Position numbers and translations under genes: made by a program. DNA of 64,000 nt from Rubrivivax gelatinosus IL144. GTDB lineage: Bacteria > Pseudomonadota > Gammaproteobacteria > Burkholderiales > Burkholderiaceae_C. The notes under the pieces were generated by a model, which was given only the letters and a program-made list of their open reading frames with translations, was not told where the DNA came from and did no database searches. The stretch covers positions 930,001 to 994,000 of the forward strand of contig NC_017075.1 in the NCBI RefSeq assembly GCF_000284255.1, read 5' to 3'. Positions 1 to 8,554 of this stretch are shown here, one piece after another; position 1 is the first letter of the stretch; the number at the start of each line of letters is the position of its first letter.

Positions 1-348
1 TTGGTGCGCCTCGTCGGCCGCGGCGCCGGGTCGACACCGGCCGGCGACGACGTGCTGATCGGCGCGCTGGCCCACGGCTGGCTCGTCGACGGCGCCGACA
101 GCGCCTTGCGCCGGGCGCTGCTGCCGCAGCGCGAGGCGCTGGGCGCGCTGACCACGCCGCTGGGCGCGGCCTATCTGCGCCGCGCGCTCGACGGCGTCTT
201 CGGCAGCCACCTGATCCAGCTCTGCCGGGCGCTGCCGGGCGCCGACGAGCGCCTGGACCGCCGTGCCGGGCGCGTGGCGCAGCACGGCGCCAGTTCCGGC
301 ATCGACACGCTGCTCGGCTTCGTCGCCGCGCACGAACTGCGCCGCTAA
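1..348 (+). CDS. DUF2877 domain protein, C-terminal part
   Basis: The reading frame is open from the first base of the window and stops with TAA at 346-348, so only the last 115 codons are present. The sequence GAGSTPAGDDVLIGAL followed near the end by HGASSGIDTLLG is typical of the C-terminal half of DUF2877 proteins, which are usually well over 200 residues. Relatives often sit with purine, allantoin or oxamate metabolism genes, but nothing here proves such a role. A LysR gene follows 69 bp downstream on the same strand. The codon at base 1 is TTG but is probably internal. Confidence 0.7.
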   Translation: MVRLVGRGAGSTPAGDDVLIGALAHGWLVDGADSALRRALLPQREALGALTTPLGAAYLRRALDGVFGSHLIQLCRALPGADERLDRRAGRVAQHGASSGIDTLLGFVAAHELRR

Positions 349-417
349 CATCGACCGCTCCGTCCAGACCCCCGTCCGGCGCTGTCCGCGGCGCCGGGCG
401 CGACCCGCCGATTCCCC

Positions 418-1413
418 GTGTCCCGCTCCCCGAACCTGGACCCCGAAGCCCTGCGCACCTTCGTCGCGGTCGCCCAGCTGCGCAGTTTTTCCGCCGCCGC
501 CGACCTGCTGCACAAGACGACCTCGGCGATCTCCTACCGCATCAAGTCGCTGGAGGACAGCGCCGGCGTGCCGCTGCTGCAGCGCACCACGCGCACCGTG
601 ACGCTGACGCCCGCCGGCGAGGTGCTGCTGACGCGGGCCAGCCAGATCTTCGACTGGATGCAGAGCCTGCCGCGCGAGCTGGAGCAGGCCAACGCCGGCG
701 TCGAGTCGGAGCTGGTCATCGTCGTCAACAACCTGCTGCACGACAGCGCCGCGATGTCCGAGCTGCTGGCGCACCTGCACGAGCGTTTCCCGTACACGAC
801 GATCAAGGTGCGCTTCGGCGTCTACATGGGCGTCTGGGACGAGCTGGTGCACAACGGCGCGCGCATCGGCATCGGCGCACCGGGTTTCCACACCATCAAC
901 GACGACTTCGCCACCTTGCCGCTGGGCGAGATCCGCTGGGTGTTCGTCGTCGCGCCCAGCCATCCGCTGGCGCGCCAGCGCGAGCCGCTGGGCAACGACG
1001 CGCTGCGGCCGTACCCGGCGGTCAACGTCGAGGACACCTCGCAGCGCATGAAGAAGCGCACCGCCTGGCGGCTGCCGGGCCAGCAGGAGCTGCTGGTGCC
1101 CGACCTGGCGACCAAGATCGCCTGCCACGAACGCGGCCTGGGCGTCGGCTTCCTGCCGGCGGCGAGGGCGCGCGCGGCGCTGCGCGCCGGCACGCTGGTC
1201 GAGCGCACGGTGAGTTATCCGCGTTCGTCGTCGCCGCTGTCGCTGGCCTGGCCGACGCAGGGTGCCGGCGCCGTCACGGCCCACATCCGCGAGCTGTTCG
1301 CGACGCGCGATCGGCTCGCGCTGCCGTTCCTGAGCCCGCTCGCGCCGCCGGCCGAAACCGTGCCCGCGGCCGCCGAGGGCGAGGAGCCGCAGGCCCCGGC
1401 CGGCTCGTCCTGA
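418..1413 (+). CDS. LysR-family transcriptional regulator
   Basis: A 331-residue protein with an N-terminal winged helix-turn-helix at about residues 5-65 (LRTFVAVAQLRSFSAAADLL, then AISYRIKSLE) and a periplasmic-binding-like effector domain after it. The start is GTG at 418, placing the helix-turn-helix at the usual distance from the N terminus. The tail from about residue 300 is rich in Ala, Pro and Glu and is probably disordered. LysR proteins act as tetramers that activate or repress a neighbouring, often divergent, gene. Here neither neighbour is divergent, so the target is unknown. The effector cannot be inferred. Confidence 0.9.
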   Translation: MSRSPNLDPEALRTFVAVAQLRSFSAAADLLHKTTSAISYRIKSLEDSAGVPLLQRTTRTVTLTPAGEVLLTRASQIFDWMQSLPRELEQANAGVESELVIVVNNLLHDSAAMSELLAHLHERFPYTTIKVRFGVYMGVWDELVHNGARIGIGAPGFHTINDDFATLPLGEIRWVFVVAPSHPLARQREPLGNDALRPYPAVNVEDTSQRMKKRTAWRLPGQQELLVPDLATKIACHERGLGVGFLPAARARAALRAGTLVERTVSYPRSSSPLSLAWPTQGAGAVTAHIRELFATRDRLALPFLSPLAPPAETVPAAAEGEEPQAPAGSS

Positions 1414-1420
1414 CGCGGCC

Positions 1421-1981
1421 TCAGCGCCGGGCCTCGGCCCAGTCGCGGCGCAGCAGCCCGTAGATCGCGCTGTCCGAGACCTCGCCGTCGACGACCCAGC
1501 GCTCGCGCAGCAGGCCTTCGAGCTGGAAGCCCAGGCGGCGCAGCGTCGCCGCCGACGCTTCGTTGCGCGGGTCGATGTCGGCTTCGACGCGGTTCAGCTC
1601 CAGCAGCTCGAAGCCGTAGCGCAGCAGCGCCTGCAGCGCCTCGTGCATGTAGCCCCGGCCCCAGGCGGCGTGGGCGAGTGCGTAGCCCATCTCGGCGCGG
1701 CGGCAGCCGGCGACGATGTCGAACAGCGTGCACTGGCCGATCAGCGCGCCGTCGTCGCGGCGCTCGATGCCCAGCCGCAGATGGCGGCCGCTGTCGAGCG
1801 CACGCAGGTCGGACTCGATCGCCTCGTCGGCCTGCGCCGTCGAGGTCCACGGCGGCGTGCTCCAGTAGCGCATCACGCGCGGGTCCGAGAAGATCGCGAA
1901 GACCGCCTCGGCGTCGTCGGCGCGGTAGGGGCGCAGCGTCAGGCGTTCGGTCTGCAGCGGCAGCGCCGGGAAGTGCGTCAT
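1421..1981 (-). CDS. GNAT-family N-acetyltransferase (RimJ/RimL type)
   Basis: A 186-residue single-domain acetyltransferase that transfers acetyl from acetyl-CoA to an amine. The N terminus TERLTLRPYRADDAEAVFAI is the standard opening of the RimJ/RimL (Acetyltransf_3) group. The acetyl-CoA-binding motif A is seen as GYALAHAAWGRGYMHEAL, and RNEASAATLRRLGF is the usual downstream motif. It lies 18 nt after the GFA-type gene on the same strand and may share its transcript. It ends 7 bp from the end of the convergent LysR gene. The substrate (protein N terminus, antibiotic or small amine) cannot be told. Confidence 0.85.
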   Translation of the reverse strand: MTHFPALPLQTERLTLRPYRADDAEAVFAIFSDPRVMRYWSTPPWTSTAQADEAIESDLRALDSGRHLRLGIERRDDGALIGQCTLFDIVAGCRRAEMGYALAHAAWGRGYMHEALQALLRYGFELLELNRVEADIDPRNEASAATLRRLGFQLEGLLRERWVVDGEVSDSAIYGLLRRDWAEARR

Positions 1982-1999
1982 GGCTGCGTCATCGGCGGC

Positions 2000-2401
2000 T
2001 CAGGTCTTGCGATCCGCCGGGTGGTGCACGCCGTCGCTGACCGGCACGTTCTCGATCAGGAAGGGGTCGATGCCTTCCAGGCAGCCGACGTTGTAGCCGT
2101 ACTGGTCGGGGCGCGAGCGCCGCTGGTGGTGGGTGTAGATGCCGCAGCGCGAGCAGAAGAAGTGCTTCGCGACGCGGGTGTTGAACTGGTAGAGCGACAG
2201 CATGTCTTCGCCCTGCACGATCCGGATCGCGTCCAGCGGCACCGAACCGACGACGGCGCTCTTGCGCCGGCACATCGAGCAGTTGCAGCGCCGCGGGTCG
2301 ACGATGCCGTCGGGCAGGTGCAACTCGAGCACCACCGCGCCGCAATGGCAGGACAGCCGGTGCCGGGGCTGGACCGGCACGCCGCCGACGGACTTGATCA
2401 T
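2000..2401 (-). CDS. GFA-family zinc protein (glutathione-dependent formaldehyde-activating fold)
   Basis: A 133-residue protein with the cysteine pattern of the GFA/CENP-V family: SCHCGA near the N terminus, CNCSMC in the middle and CSRCG later. These ligands form the two zinc sites of the Mss4-like fold. The frame remains open to a possible ATG at 2494, but the ATG at 2401 has a GGAGA ribosome-binding site and gives the family's usual length, so I chose it. The family was named for a Gfa enzyme that makes S-hydroxymethylglutathione, but most members have no proven activity, so a formaldehyde role is only a family association. The GNAT gene follows 18 nt downstream. Confidence 0.85.
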   Translation of the reverse strand: MIKSVGGVPVQPRHRLSCHCGAVVLELHLPDGIVDPRRCNCSMCRRKSAVVGSVPLDAIRIVQGEDMLSLYQFNTRVAKHFFCSRCGIYTHHQRRSRPDQYGYNVGCLEGIDPFLIENVPVSDGVHHPADRKT

Positions 2402-2581
2402 CTGCTGGTCTCCGGGCTGGACGGGGTGGCGGTCATCATAGGGCCCGGCCGCCAGGACCGTCGCCGAACGCTGAACCCCAGCGTGCTCGTTCACGGCGCC
2501 TTCGCCTCACCGCGCTGCAGCCGCCGCACCTCGCGGGCCGACGACGTGGCCGCGCGCGCCGCCATGCCCGGAGGCCGCAGC

Positions 2582-3517
2582 TCAGGCGCGCGCGGCGTGC
2601 AGCTCGCCGAGCAGGTCGACGAAACGCGCCACCTTGGCCGGCCGGAAGCGCGAGGCCGGATAGACGGCGTGGATGCCGCCGGAGGGCAGCGTCCAGCCGG
2701 GCAGCAGCTGCACCAGGCGGCCTTCGGCCAGCGCCTGGGCCACCGTGTAGTCGGGCAGCACCGAGACGCCGGCGCCCAGGCTGACGGCGGCCAGCACCGC
2801 CGGCGTCGCGTCCAGCGAGATCGAGGCCGCGAACTCCACCGCCTGCCGGCGGCCGTCGCCGGCCTCGAAGACCCAGCGCCGCGGCTCCTTCAGCGCCGCG
2901 TTGGCGACGAAAGGCAGGCCGGCGAGCTGCTCCGGGCCGGCCGCCGCGTCCACCTGGCGCGCCAGGGCCGGCGCCGCCACCAGCTTCTGCTCGAAGCTGC
3001 CGATGCGCCGCGCCGGCAGCTGCGAGTCGGCCAGCCAGCCGACGCGCACCGCGAGCTCCACCTCGTTGGACAGCAGGTCCAGCGGCTGGTCGGACAGCGC
3101 CATCTCCACCCGGCACTGCGGATGGCGCCGCGAGAACTCGACCACCGCCGGCACGACCATCGCCAGGCCGTAGTCGAAAGGCGCCGTCAGCCGCAGCGTG
3201 CCCGCCGGTTCGACCGAGACGTCGGCCAGTTCGTCGAAGGCGACCGCCGCTTCGCGCAGGATGCGCGCGCATCGCTCGTAGAAGGCCTGGCCGGCGTCGG
3301 TCAGCGCCAGGCGCCGCGTGGTGCGCGTCAGCAGCGTCGTGCGGAACTCGCGTTCCAGCCGCGCCACCTGCTGGCTGACGACGGCCTTGGTGATGCCCAG
3401 GCGGTCGGCGGCGGCGGTGAAGCTGCCGGTCTCGACGACGGCCGCGAAATAGGCCAGGCGCTTGAGGTTGGCGAGGTCCAGCGGGCCGGCGTCGCGCGGA
3501 TTGTTTGCCATCGGCAT
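2582..3517 (-). CDS. LysR-family transcriptional regulator
   Basis: A 311-residue LysR protein. The helix-turn-helix is at about residues 17-75 (RLAYFAAVVETGSFTAAADR, KAVVSQQVARLE), followed by the effector-binding domain with FDYGLAMVVPAVVEF and DQPLDLLSNEVELAVRVGWL. This is the common CrgA/AaeR-like subgroup. It is transcribed divergently from the Tat-exported MBL-fold gene at 3604, with 86 bp between the start codons, so it probably controls that gene. The intergenic region holds a direct repeat TTTCTACG and an 8-bp inverted repeat. A second in-frame ATG lies two codons downstream, at 3511. Confidence 0.92.
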   Translation of the reverse strand: MPMANNPRDAGPLDLANLKRLAYFAAVVETGSFTAAADRLGITKAVVSQQVARLEREFRTTLLTRTTRRLALTDAGQAFYERCARILREAAVAFDELADVSVEPAGTLRLTAPFDYGLAMVVPAVVEFSRRHPQCRVEMALSDQPLDLLSNEVELAVRVGWLADSQLPARRIGSFEQKLVAAPALARQVDAAAGPEQLAGLPFVANAALKEPRRWVFEAGDGRRQAVEFAASISLDATPAVLAAVSLGAGVSVLPDYTVAQALAEGRLVQLLPGWTLPSGGIHAVYPASRFRPAKVARFVDLLGELHAARA

Positions 3518-3522
3518 ACGAA

Positions 3523-3591
3523 GTGTCGGTTTGTGGAGGATTTTTCTACGGATCGACGCTTTCTACGATGACGCCATCGATTCACCGACAC
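3523..3591. promoter_or_regulatory. Divergent regulatory region with repeats between LysR and MBL-fold genes
   Basis: This intergenic region has GTGTCGGT (3523-3530) inverted as ACCGACAC (3584-3591), and two direct copies of TTTCTACG at 3543-3550 and 3560-3567, 17 bp apart. Such repeats between a LysR gene and its divergent partner are expected for a LysR-bound control region. The binding itself is an inference. Confidence 0.4.
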
Positions 3592-3603
3592 CAGGACGAC
3601 ACC

Positions 3604-4494
3604 ATGATCTCCCGCCGCGACTTCATCCAGATCTCCGCCGTGGCCGGCTCCGCCGCGCTGTCGGGCGTGGCCCATGCCGCCGGCTCCGGCCTGCGCTGGC
3701 AGCACTTCCCGGCCGACCAGAACGGCTTCTTCCGTGCGCCGGTGCTCGTCACCGGCGAGCGCGAGGCGGTGCTGATCGACGCCGGCTTCACGCTGCCGGC
3801 CGGCCGCACGCTGGTCGACGCGATCCGCGCCAGCGGCAAGACGCTGACGACGATCTACGTCAGCCAGAGCGACCCGGACTACTACTTCGGCCTCGGTCCG
3901 GTGAAGGCCGCGTTCCCGGACGCCCGGGTGCTGGCGGCGCCGGCGACGATCGCCGCGATCCGCGCCAACGTCGAGAAGAAGCTCGCCGTCTGGGGCCCGC
4001 AGCTCAAGGACAAGGGCCCGCAGCGCCTGGAGGACATCGTCTTCCCGCAGCCTTTCGACGGCGAGGCGCTGCGCCTCGAAGGCCATGCGCTGCAGATCGT
4101 CCCGGTCGAGGGGCTGGAGAACCGGCGCTATCTCTGGGTGCCGGAGCTGCAGGCGGTGTTCGGCGGCGTGCTCGTCTTCTCCGGCCTGCACGTCTGGACC
4201 GCCGACACGCCGACGCCGGCGGCGCGCGCGGCCTGGGTCCGGGCGCTGGACACGATCGCCGCGCGCCAGCCGCGCATCGTCGTGCCCGGCCACCTGGCGG
4301 CCGGCGGCGCGCTGGACGCCTCGGCGCTGCGCTACACGCGCGACTACCTGGTCGCCTTCGAGGAGGAGTTCGCGCAGGCCGCCGACGGCGCGGCGCTGGT
4401 CGCGGCGATGAAGCGCCGCTACCCCGACGCCGGCCTGGCGCCGGCGCTGGAGATCGGCGCCAAGGTCGCCAAGGGCGAGATGAAGTGGGGCTGA
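3604..4494 (+). CDS. Tat-exported MBL-fold protein with degenerate metal-binding motif
   Basis: A 296-residue protein. I placed the start at ATG 3604 because it directly begins a twin-arginine signal (SRRDFIQ, then a hydrophobic stretch ending VAHA) and has an AGGA Shine-Dalgarno. The mature part has the metallo-beta-lactamase fold order: a strand VLIDAGF, then the position of the HxHxDH motif, and a late VVPGHL. The usual metal motif is replaced by SQSDPDYYFG, which keeps one Asp but lacks the His ligands. The protein may therefore bind metal differently or have lost hydrolase activity. It is divergent from a LysR gene that is its likely regulator. The substrate is unknown. Confidence 0.8.
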   Translation: MISRRDFIQISAVAGSAALSGVAHAAGSGLRWQHFPADQNGFFRAPVLVTGEREAVLIDAGFTLPAGRTLVDAIRASGKTLTTIYVSQSDPDYYFGLGPVKAAFPDARVLAAPATIAAIRANVEKKLAVWGPQLKDKGPQRLEDIVFPQPFDGEALRLEGHALQIVPVEGLENRRYLWVPELQAVFGGVLVFSGLHVWTADTPTPAARAAWVRALDTIAARQPRIVVPGHLAAGGALDASALRYTRDYLVAFEEEFAQAADGAALVAAMKRRYPDAGLAPALEIGAKVAKGEMKWG

Positions 4495-4501
4495 ACCCGG
4501 C

Positions 4502-5014
4502 TCAGGCCGCCAGCGCCGGCCGTGCGGCGCGGCGCGCGACGGCCCACAGCGCCATCGCGCGGCCCAGGAACAGGCCGCTGAACAGGCCGTAGGCGGCGCT
4601 GACGCCCAGCACGAAGGGCGCCGCCTCGCGGGCCTGCGGGTGCACGGCCAGCACGACGCCGGCGGCGAACTTGACGGCGAAGATCGCCATCATCAGCGCC
4701 AGCGGCAGCCAGCTGCCGGGCAGCGCGAACAGGCCGGTGGCCGGCGTGTAGCGCACGCCGCGGGTGTCGATGCGGCGCTGCATGGCCGTCAGCCCGGCGG
4801 CCAGCGCCAGCGCCCAGGCCAGCAGCGCCGCCGGCTGGGTGCCGAAGGCGCTGGTCGTGCCCGCCAGCGACACCGCGGCCAGCGCCAGCGGCAGGCCGAC
4901 GCAGCGCCGCAGGCTGGCGTTCTGCGGCCGCGAGGCGCGCAGGCCCATCACGACGAGCACGGCGAGCACGACGAAGACCCAGCGCGGGGTGTGAAGCAGG
5001 ATGTCGAGCAGCAT
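4502..5014 (-). CDS. Small integral membrane protein, possibly DUF6622
   Basis: A 170-residue protein with four or five hydrophobic segments (about residues 13-26, 40-55, 62-78, 100-122 and 131-148) and few charged residues apart from short loops. The opening MLLDILLHTPRWVFVVLA resembles inner-membrane proteins grouped as DUF6622, though I hold that family name only loosely. It ends 7 bp from the convergent MBL-fold gene. Upstream lies the end of the LytTR regulator gene, also on the minus strand. There is no catalytic motif, so no function can be assigned. Confidence 0.6.
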   Translation of the reverse strand: MLLDILLHTPRWVFVVLAVLVVMGLRASRPQNASLRRCVGLPLALAAVSLAGTTSAFGTQPAALLAWALALAAGLTAMQRRIDTRGVRYTPATGLFALPGSWLPLALMMAIFAVKFAAGVVLAVHPQAREAAPFVLGVSAAYGLFSGLFLGRAMALWAVARRAARPALAA

Positions 5015-5139
5015 GGCGGGCCTTTCGGTGGCGGGTGGGATGGACCCACTGTGCCGGCCGGCCCCGGCCGCCGCGACGATGCCGCGACGAAGCGCCGGCC
5101 GCCGTGACCGAAGCGTCGGTCACGGCCACCGAACGGCGG

Positions 5140-5955
5140 CTACATCGGCTTGAAGAGGTGGGCGAAGGCGCGGCTCACCTTCAGCGGCCGCGCCAGGCCG
5201 TCGACCGCCAGGCTGTAGTGGCCGAGTTCGTCGCGTGTGGCGCTGCGGATGCGGCGCGTGGCGACGTAGACCGCGCGGTGCACCTGCATGAAGTCCTCGC
5301 CTTCGAGCCGCGCCGCCAGCTCGCGCAGGCTCATGCGCACCAGCGCCTCGCCGCCGGTCGTGACGACGTTGACGTACTTGTCGGTCGCCTCCAGGCAGAC
5401 GACGTCGGCCACCGGGATCATGCGCACCGTATTGCCGACGCCGGCGCGGATGACCTTGATGCGCTCCTGCTCGGGTGGCGGCGGCTCCGGTGGAGCCTGC
5501 AGCGCCTGCACCGTGCGCACCTGCTCGGCGGCGTCGCCGGCCTGCAGCTGCGGCGCGCGCGCCGCCAGGCGCTGCTGCAGCCGCGCGACCGTGACGCGCA
5601 GGCGCTCGGGCGTCACGGGTTTGAGCACGTAGTCGACCGCGGCGCGTTCGAAGGCGGCGACGGCGAACTCGTCGAAGGCGGTGACGAAGACCAGCAGCGG
5701 CAGCGGCCGGTCTTCGGGCCAGTCGTCGTTGACGGCTTCGGCGACCTCCAGCCCGCTGCGCCCGGGCATGCGGATGTCCAGGAACAGCAGGTCGGGCAGC
5801 AGCGCCAGCGCCTGCTCGGTGGCCGCGAGCCCGTCTTCGGCGACCTCGGCCAGGCGCAGCCCGGGCCAAGCCTCGGCGAGCTGGCGCTTCAGGCTGCGCG
5901 CCAGCAGGGCTTCGTCTTCGGCGATCAGCGCCAGCGGGGTGTCGTTCGTCGTCAT
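5140..5955 (-). CDS. LytTR-family response regulator (AlgR/LytR type)
   Basis: A 271-residue response regulator. The receiver domain covers about residues 8-125, with LALIAEDEALLARSL at the start, the phosphorylatable Asp in DLLFLDIRMPG and the conserved Lys in VDYVLKPVTP. A linker with a short Pro/Glu stretch leads to a C-terminal LytTR DNA-binding domain (about residues 165-271) with VVCLEATDKYVNVVT and FMQVHRAVYV. The start ATG at 5955 overlaps the end of the upstream kinase gene by 4 nt, so the two are translationally coupled. LytTR regulators bind direct repeats in target promoters. The target here is unknown. Confidence 0.93.
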   Translation of the reverse strand: MTTNDTPLALIAEDEALLARSLKRQLAEAWPGLRLAEVAEDGLAATEQALALLPDLLFLDIRMPGRSGLEVAEAVNDDWPEDRPLPLLVFVTAFDEFAVAAFERAAVDYVLKPVTPERLRVTVARLQQRLAARAPQLQAGDAAEQVRTVQALQAPPEPPPPEQERIKVIRAGVGNTVRMIPVADVVCLEATDKYVNVVTTGGEALVRMSLRELAARLEGEDFMQVHRAVYVATRRIRSATRDELGHYSLAVDGLARPLKVSRAFAHLFKPM

Positions 5956-7016
5956 GCGGGGATCCTCACGATGGCCCGGGTGCCGCAGGGCTGCTGGGCC
6001 TGCAGCCGCAGGCTGGCGGCGGGGCCGTACAGCGCCTGTAGCCGGCTGCGCACGTGCTCCAGGCCGTAGCCGCTGCCGCCGGTGGCTGCGGCGGGCTCGT
6101 CGCGCAGGCCGATGCCGGTGTCGGCGACGACCAGCAGCAGCCCGTCGGCGTCGCGTTCGGCGCTGACGCTCAGCGTGGCGCCGCCGACCTTGGGCTCGAC
6201 GCCGTGTTTCAGCGCGTTCTCGACCAGCGGCTGCAGCAGCATCGGCGGCATCGCGGCCTGCTGCAGCTCGGCCGGCAGCTCCAGGCAGTAACGCAGGCGC
6301 CGGCCCAGGCGCAAGGCCATGATCTCGAGGTAGGCGTGCAGCTGCTCGAACTCGGCCTGCAGCGTGCTCGTCTCGGCACGCGAGCCGGCCAGCGTCGCGC
6401 GCAGGAAGGTAATCAGCAGGTCGATCATCTGCTGCGCCTGGCCCGGGTCCTCGTCGACCAGCGAGCGCAGGGTGGCCAGCGTGTTGAACAGCATGTGCGG
6501 CTCGAGCTGGGCGCGCAGCAGGCGCAGCTCGGCCTCGACGGCCAGCTTCTGCGCCAGCAGCCGCGCCGCCGCCTCGTCGGCCAGGCGATTGCGCAGCCAG
6601 ACGAGGTAGAGCACGAAGCCGGTCGCCGACAGGCTGGCGATGACGGCAGCGAGCTGGTAGTCCAGCAGGCCGGCGATGCGCACCGGCTCGCCGAGCAGCG
6701 CGTAGCCGCAGCCAAAACCGAGCGCATAACCCGCCGGCAGGCCGAGCGCCAGGCGCAGCGGCAGCGACACGCGCCGCGGCCAGCGGCGCAGCCCCGGCAG
6801 CTGGCGCAACAGCTGCACCGTGACCACCGACCAGAAGCCGATCCATTCGGAGAACCACAGCGTGCGCCAGAAGTCGCCGCCGGTGGCCGGCAGCAGCGTC
6901 AGCACCGCGGCCACCAGCACGCACAGCGCCGCGGTCTGGCCGAGCAGCCGCAGCGTCTGGCGCGCGGCTTCGGCGCGGGTCGGGGGGCAGGCGGCAGGCG
7001 AGGGGGCGGCGGTCAT
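5952..7016 (-). CDS. Sensor histidine kinase, LytS/AlgZ type (PF06580)
   Basis: A 354-residue membrane kinase. The N-terminal part has four hydrophobic segments within roughly residues 25-150, with no clear periplasmic sensor domain. The kinase core begins with RLLRAQLEPHMLFNTLATLR, where the His is the phosphoacceptor, and ends with an ATPase domain containing LQPLVENALKHG (N box), VVADTGIGL (G1) and GSGYGLEHVRSRL (G2). This is the PF06580 architecture of LytS, YehU and AlgZ. It overlaps the LytTR regulator by 4 nt and is its obvious partner. The signal is not evident. Confidence 0.93.
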   Translation of the reverse strand: MTAAPSPAACPPTRAEAARQTLRLLGQTAALCVLVAAVLTLLPATGGDFWRTLWFSEWIGFWSVVTVQLLRQLPGLRRWPRRVSLPLRLALGLPAGYALGFGCGYALLGEPVRIAGLLDYQLAAVIASLSATGFVLYLVWLRNRLADEAAARLLAQKLAVEAELRLLRAQLEPHMLFNTLATLRSLVDEDPGQAQQMIDLLITFLRATLAGSRAETSTLQAEFEQLHAYLEIMALRLGRRLRYCLELPAELQQAAMPPMLLQPLVENALKHGVEPKVGGATLSVSAERDADGLLLVVADTGIGLRDEPAAATGGSGYGLEHVRSRLQALYGPAASLRLQAQQPCGTRAIVRIPA

Positions 7017-7129
7017 GGCGGGCGTCGAATCGCCCGCGACTCTAGCCGCGGCCGCCCGCCGCCGCCGGCCCGGGGGCGCGAACGGTCAGCGGCGGTCGCC
7101 AGGCGTCGCCGGCGCCGACCGGACGGTGT

Positions 7130-8554
7130 TCAGGACGCCGCCGGCGCGCCCGCCGCGTCCCACTCGCCGCCCAGCACCTCGAACAGCCTCACGCGGTTGC
7201 TCTGCTCGGCCAGGCGCAGCGTGACCAGCGTCTGCTGCGCCGCGTACAGCGTGCGCTGGGCGTCCAGCGCGTCGAGGTAACTCGCCGCGCCGGCCTTCCA
7301 GCGCGCGTCGGCCAGGCGCCAGGCGCGTTCGCTGGCGGCCACCAGCGCCGTCTGGGCGTCCAGGCGCTCGGCGATCGTCGCGCGCACGGCCAGCGCGTCG
7401 GCGACCTCGCGGAACGCGGTCTGCAGCGTCTGCTCGTAGCTCGCGAGCTGCACCGCCTGCGTCGCGCGGGCCTGGTCGACGCCGGCGCGCGCGGCGCCGC
7501 CGTCGAAGATCGGCAGGCTGATCGACGGCGCGAACGACCAGGCGCGGCCTTCGAACAGCTCGCCCAGGCTGCGGCTGGCGGTGCCGGTGGCGGCGGTGAG
7601 CTGGATCGTCGGGAACAGCGCCGCCCGTGCCGCGCCGACGTCGGCGTTGGCCGCCTTCAGCTTGTGTTCGGCGGCCAGCACGTCGGGGCGGCGCTGCAGC
7701 AGCGCCGACGGCAGCCCGCCGGGCACGGCGACCAGCGCAGCGGCGTCTGCCTCGGCCTCGCCCGCGGGCAGGCAGTCGGCCGGCAGGTCGGTGCCGACCA
7801 GCAGGCGCAGCGCGTTCAGGTCCTGGGCGACGCTGGCCTCGTAGGCGGCGGCGTCGCGCCGCGCGGCTTCGACCGTGGTCTGCGCCTGGGCCAGCGTCAG
7901 CGCCGAGTCGGCGCCCAGCGCATGGCGCTGGCGCGTCAGCTCGTAGCTGCTGCGCTGGCTGTCCAGCGTGCGCCGCGCCAGCGCCAGCTGCTGCTGGTCG
8001 GCCTGCAGCGTCAGCCAGGCGGTGGCGACCTCGGCAACCAGCGCGATGCGCGTGCTGCGCGCCGCCTCCTCGGTGGCGAGAAAGCTCTCCAGCGCCGCGT
8101 CGGACAGGTTGCGCACCCGGCCGAAGAGGTCGATCTCGAAGGCGGCGATGCCGACGTTGGCGCTGTAGCTGCGCGAATGGACGACCTGGCCGCTGGTGCT
8201 GGCTTCGGCCGGCGTGCGCGAGGCGCTCTGCGACCCGCTGGCCTTCAGCGTCGGCAGGCGGTCGGCGGCTTCGATGCGGTAGGCGGCACGCGCCTGCTCG
8301 ATGGCCAGCAGCGCCAGGCGCAGGCTGCGGCTGTTGCCCAGCGCCAGCTCGATCGTGCGGCGCAGGCGTGCGTCGGCGACGAAGTCGCGGCCGTCGGGCA
8401 GGCTGGCCGCGCCGTGACTGGCCGCTTGCGGCCAGGCCGTGGGCACCGGTGCTTCGGGCCGGGTGTAGTCGGGCGCCAGGTTGGCGCAGGCGGTCAGCGC
8501 GGCCAGCGCCAGCAGCGTCAGGCCGCGCGCGGCGGTTCGGGTCGTCGTGTTCAT
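7130..8554 (-). CDS. Outer-membrane efflux lipoprotein (OprM/NodT family)
   Basis: A 474-residue TolC-like outer-membrane channel. The frame is open further upstream, but ATG 8554 gives a signal peptide with lipobox LTAC (Cys about residue 23) and the typical mature start ANLAPDYTRPEAPVP. The two repeated OEP domains follow, with long helical stretches such as ARLRRTIELALGNSRSLRLA and the usual LLQRRPDVLAAEH. It receives substrate from the RND pump and adaptor to form a tripartite exporter. Its start overlaps the end of the pump gene by 4 nt, so it is the last gene of the efflux operon. Confidence 0.95.
   Translation of the reverse strand: MNTTTRTAARGLTLLALAALTACANLAPDYTRPEAPVPTAWPQAASHGAASLPDGRDFVADARLRRTIELALGNSRSLRLALLAIEQARAAYRIEAADRLPTLKASGSQSASRTPAEASTSGQVVHSRSYSANVGIAAFEIDLFGRVRNLSDAALESFLATEEAARSTRIALVAEVATAWLTLQADQQQLALARRTLDSQRSSYELTRQRHALGADSALTLAQAQTTVEAARRDAAAYEASVAQDLNALRLLVGTDLPADCLPAGEAEADAAALVAVPGGLPSALLQRRPDVLAAEHKLKAANADVGAARAALFPTIQLTAATGTASRSLGELFEGRAWSFAPSISLPIFDGGAARAGVDQARATQAVQLASYEQTLQTAFREVADALAVRATIAERLDAQTALVAASERAWRLADARWKAGAASYLDALDAQRTLYAAQQTLVTLRLAEQSNRVRLFEVLGGEWDAAGAPAAS

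Noticed and set aside
1643..3571. 642-codon open frame on the plus strand
   Set aside because: Lies opposite the GNAT, GFA and LysR genes, each with clear family motifs; its product is low complexity.
3505..3603. Upstream start for the MBL-fold protein
   Set aside because: It would place 33 odd residues before a clear Tat signal peptide; ATG 3604 has a ribosome-binding site.
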